Assembly: GCF_015207005.2 (NCBI RefSeq)
Contig: NZ_JADEXS020000001.1
Location: 4,092,001 to 4,156,000, forward strand
Reading direction: 5' to 3'
Source of the DNA: Desmonostoc muscorum LEGE 12446
GTDB lineage: Bacteria; Cyanobacteriota; Cyanobacteriia; Cyanobacteriales; Nostocaceae
DNA length: 64,000 nt
The notes below the pieces were generated by a model. That model was not told the DNA's origin. It made no database searches and saw only the letters and a program-made list of their open reading frames with translations. How positions within the stretch are numbered: position 1 is the stretch's first letter; every line of letters begins with the position of its first letter. Of the stretch, positions 63,071 through 64,000 are shown one piece after another. The translations under genes and the position numbers were made by a program.

Positions 63071-63364
63071 ATGGGAATTGATGAAATACTGAAGGCTTAT
63101 CGTGAAGAAATTCTGACAATTGCTGCCAAGCATGGAGCGTATAATGTGCGAGTGTTTGGATCGGTTGCTAGGGGCGAAGCAAAACCAGATAGTGATGTCG
63201 ATTTTCTAGTAGAACTTGAACCACAACGGACTTTATTAGACCAAATTGCTTTAATGCAATCATTGGCAGAATTGCTAGGACGCAAGGTAGATGTGGCTGA
63301 ACCCGAAACTCTACATGAATGCATTAAAGAAAGAGTATTAAAAGAAGCTGTGGTTTTACAGTAG
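63071..63364 (+). CDS. MNT-type nucleotidyltransferase (antitoxin-like)
   Basis: 97 aa. Nucleotidyltransferase core VRVFGSVARGEAKPDSDVDF: GS motif at 30-31 and the two Asp of SDVD (42, 44), then FLVELEP. Such minimal enzymes (MntA type) AMPylate and silence HEPN toxins (HepT) encoded next to them. No HEPN gene follows: downstream is repeat DNA and then an unrelated ATPase. So it is an orphan, a relic or acts elsewhere. ATG 63071 with the preceding AGGTGATAGGTT as weak ribosome site. Confidence 0.85.
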   Translation: MGIDEILKAYREEILTIAAKHGAYNVRVFGSVARGEAKPDSDVDFLVELEPQRTLLDQIALMQSLAELLGRKVDVAEPETLHECIKERVLKEAVVLQ

Positions 63365-63450
63365 AATTCAGAATTCAGAAGTCAGAATTCAGAATTAGAA
63401 TAGGCTTTTGCAATCTTTTGTAGAGACGGCGATTTATCGCGTCTCATACC

Positions 63451-63547
63451 TTACAGCGTTTTTCATCTATTTGAACCACAATCCTCGGTAGGGTAGCACA
63501 GCTGTGCTACCCTACAACATGGTCTATTTACCTGAAAATTGCTGTAA
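63451..63547. repeat. 97-bp palindromic MITE-like element, copy F
   Basis: TTACAGC...GCTGTAA ends and arms TCTATTTGAACC / GGTCTATTTACC. Core at 63488-63515 with arms GTAGGGTAGCACAG / CTGTGCTACCCTAC, again altered on both sides together. It lies 21 bp after a degenerate copy of the AGACGCGATT palindrome. Confidence 0.65.
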
Positions 63548-63640
63548 CCGAAGAGTATTGGGAATTGTGAGGCCAATTATCCGAAATCGCGGCTTTGTCC
63601 TCTGTATAATCACTGGAATGGGCAAGACGGGTAATTTGTG

Positions 63641-64000
63641 ATGAAACTAGATTTAGTCAAGTTTTTTCAGGCTTGCAACCCTGCCAAGACTCTGGTTGTC
63701 AGCAAACCGGAAGATAGGCAGTATTATATCGATTTTTCTAAAGTGCGTGGTGCCAGGATTATTGAGGAACTTGGGCGGACTATCACCCGCCTTTCACCGG
63801 AAGAACCTACCTGTCAATTATTTACCGGACATATCGGTTGTGGCAAGTCTACTGAATTACTGCGGTTGAAAGCAGAGTTAGAACAGCAGGGATTTCATGT
63901 AGTTTATTTCGAGTCTAGCCAAAGCCTGGATATGGCTGATATTGATGTTACAGATATTTTACTGGCAGTAGCTCGTGAAGTGAGTCAAAGTCTGGAAGCA
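63641..64000 (+). CDS. P-loop ATPase, N-terminal part (cut by window end)
   Basis: 120 codons from ATG 63641 to the window edge, no stop. MKLDLVKFFQACNPAKTLVV at the start, Walker A GHIGCGKST (about 74-82), then VVYFESSQSLDMADIDVTDI, the layout of the AAA/STAND-like ATP-binding proteins common in filamentous cyanobacteria. Walker B would lie beyond the window. Function unknown. Confidence 0.75.
   Translation, partial: MKLDLVKFFQACNPAKTLVVSKPEDRQYYIDFSKVRGARIIEELGRTITRLSPEEPTCQLFTGHIGCGKSTELLRLKAELEQQGFHVVYFESSQSLDMADIDVTDILLAVAREVSQSLEA

Overview
The window is chromosomal DNA of a filamentous, probably heterocyst-forming cyanobacterium (Nostocales, Nostoc/Calothrix-like). The signs are many GCGATCGC-type HIP1 sites, G-rich heptamer repeats (GGGGAGT/GGGGACT), EcoRI-like GAATTC-rich interspersed repeats, and a typical gene set: multi-GAF and PAS histidine kinases, Ser/Thr kinases, SLH protein, PEP-CTERM protein, ABC1 kinase, SagB/ThcOx protein and CARDB/RTX protein. 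Housekeeping genes include leuC/leuD, mazG, murJ, trhO, a mannose-1-phosphate guanylyltransferase, an LCP protein and two tRNAs (Val-UAC, Ala-UGC).

Layout. 1-14 kb: HDAC-like deacetylase, MscS channel, MBL-fold protein, SDR, VOC protein, SLH protein, alpha/beta hydrolase, Ser/Thr kinase, leuD-leuC, and a PEP-CTERM tandem-repeat protein, with nested MITEs and transposase debris between them. 14.4-21.7 kb: a complete Tn7-like transposon (14466-21553) with 26-bp terminal inverted repeats and a perfect 5-bp target duplication. It encodes a fused TnsA-TnsB, TnsC, a TnsD-like TniQ, an XRE regulator and an intact type I-MYXAN Cas6, followed by an internally deleted stub that looks like cas8. It is inserted in the loop of the terminator hairpin of tRNA-Val(UAC). 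I read it as a CRISPR-associated transposon that lost its Cascade and kept tRNA-directed homing. 21.8-31.7 kb: DUF2227 protein, mazG, a GluR0-like channel, a two-gene sensor kinase operon and a SagB/ThcOx protein. 31.7-43 kb: hydrolase, zinc-ribbon Ser/Thr kinase, ABC exporter pair, ABC1 kinase, ManC, LCP protein and pentapeptide protein. 43.2-47.3 kb: a tightly packed three-gene operon coding for a CHAT protease fused to a sigma-factor-like domain, a DUF1822 protein, and a membrane-anchored subtilisin-like protease. This looks like a little-described proteolysis/transcription system. 47.5-64 kb: a five-GAF histidine kinase, murJ, CARDB/RTX exoprotein, small outer-membrane-like protein, trhO next to tRNA-Ala(UGC), several small unknown genes, a PlsC-like acyltransferase, an orphan MNT nucleotidyltransferase and a P-loop ATPase cut by the window edge.

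Intergenic DNA is unusually rich in repeats: at least six copies of a ~96-bp palindromic MITE-like element, several other MITEs (two with clear target duplications), a 42-bp minisatellite at two loci in opposite orientation, and short palindromes that have extended or entered coding sequences. All functional calls are from motif recognition by eye; no database search was run.
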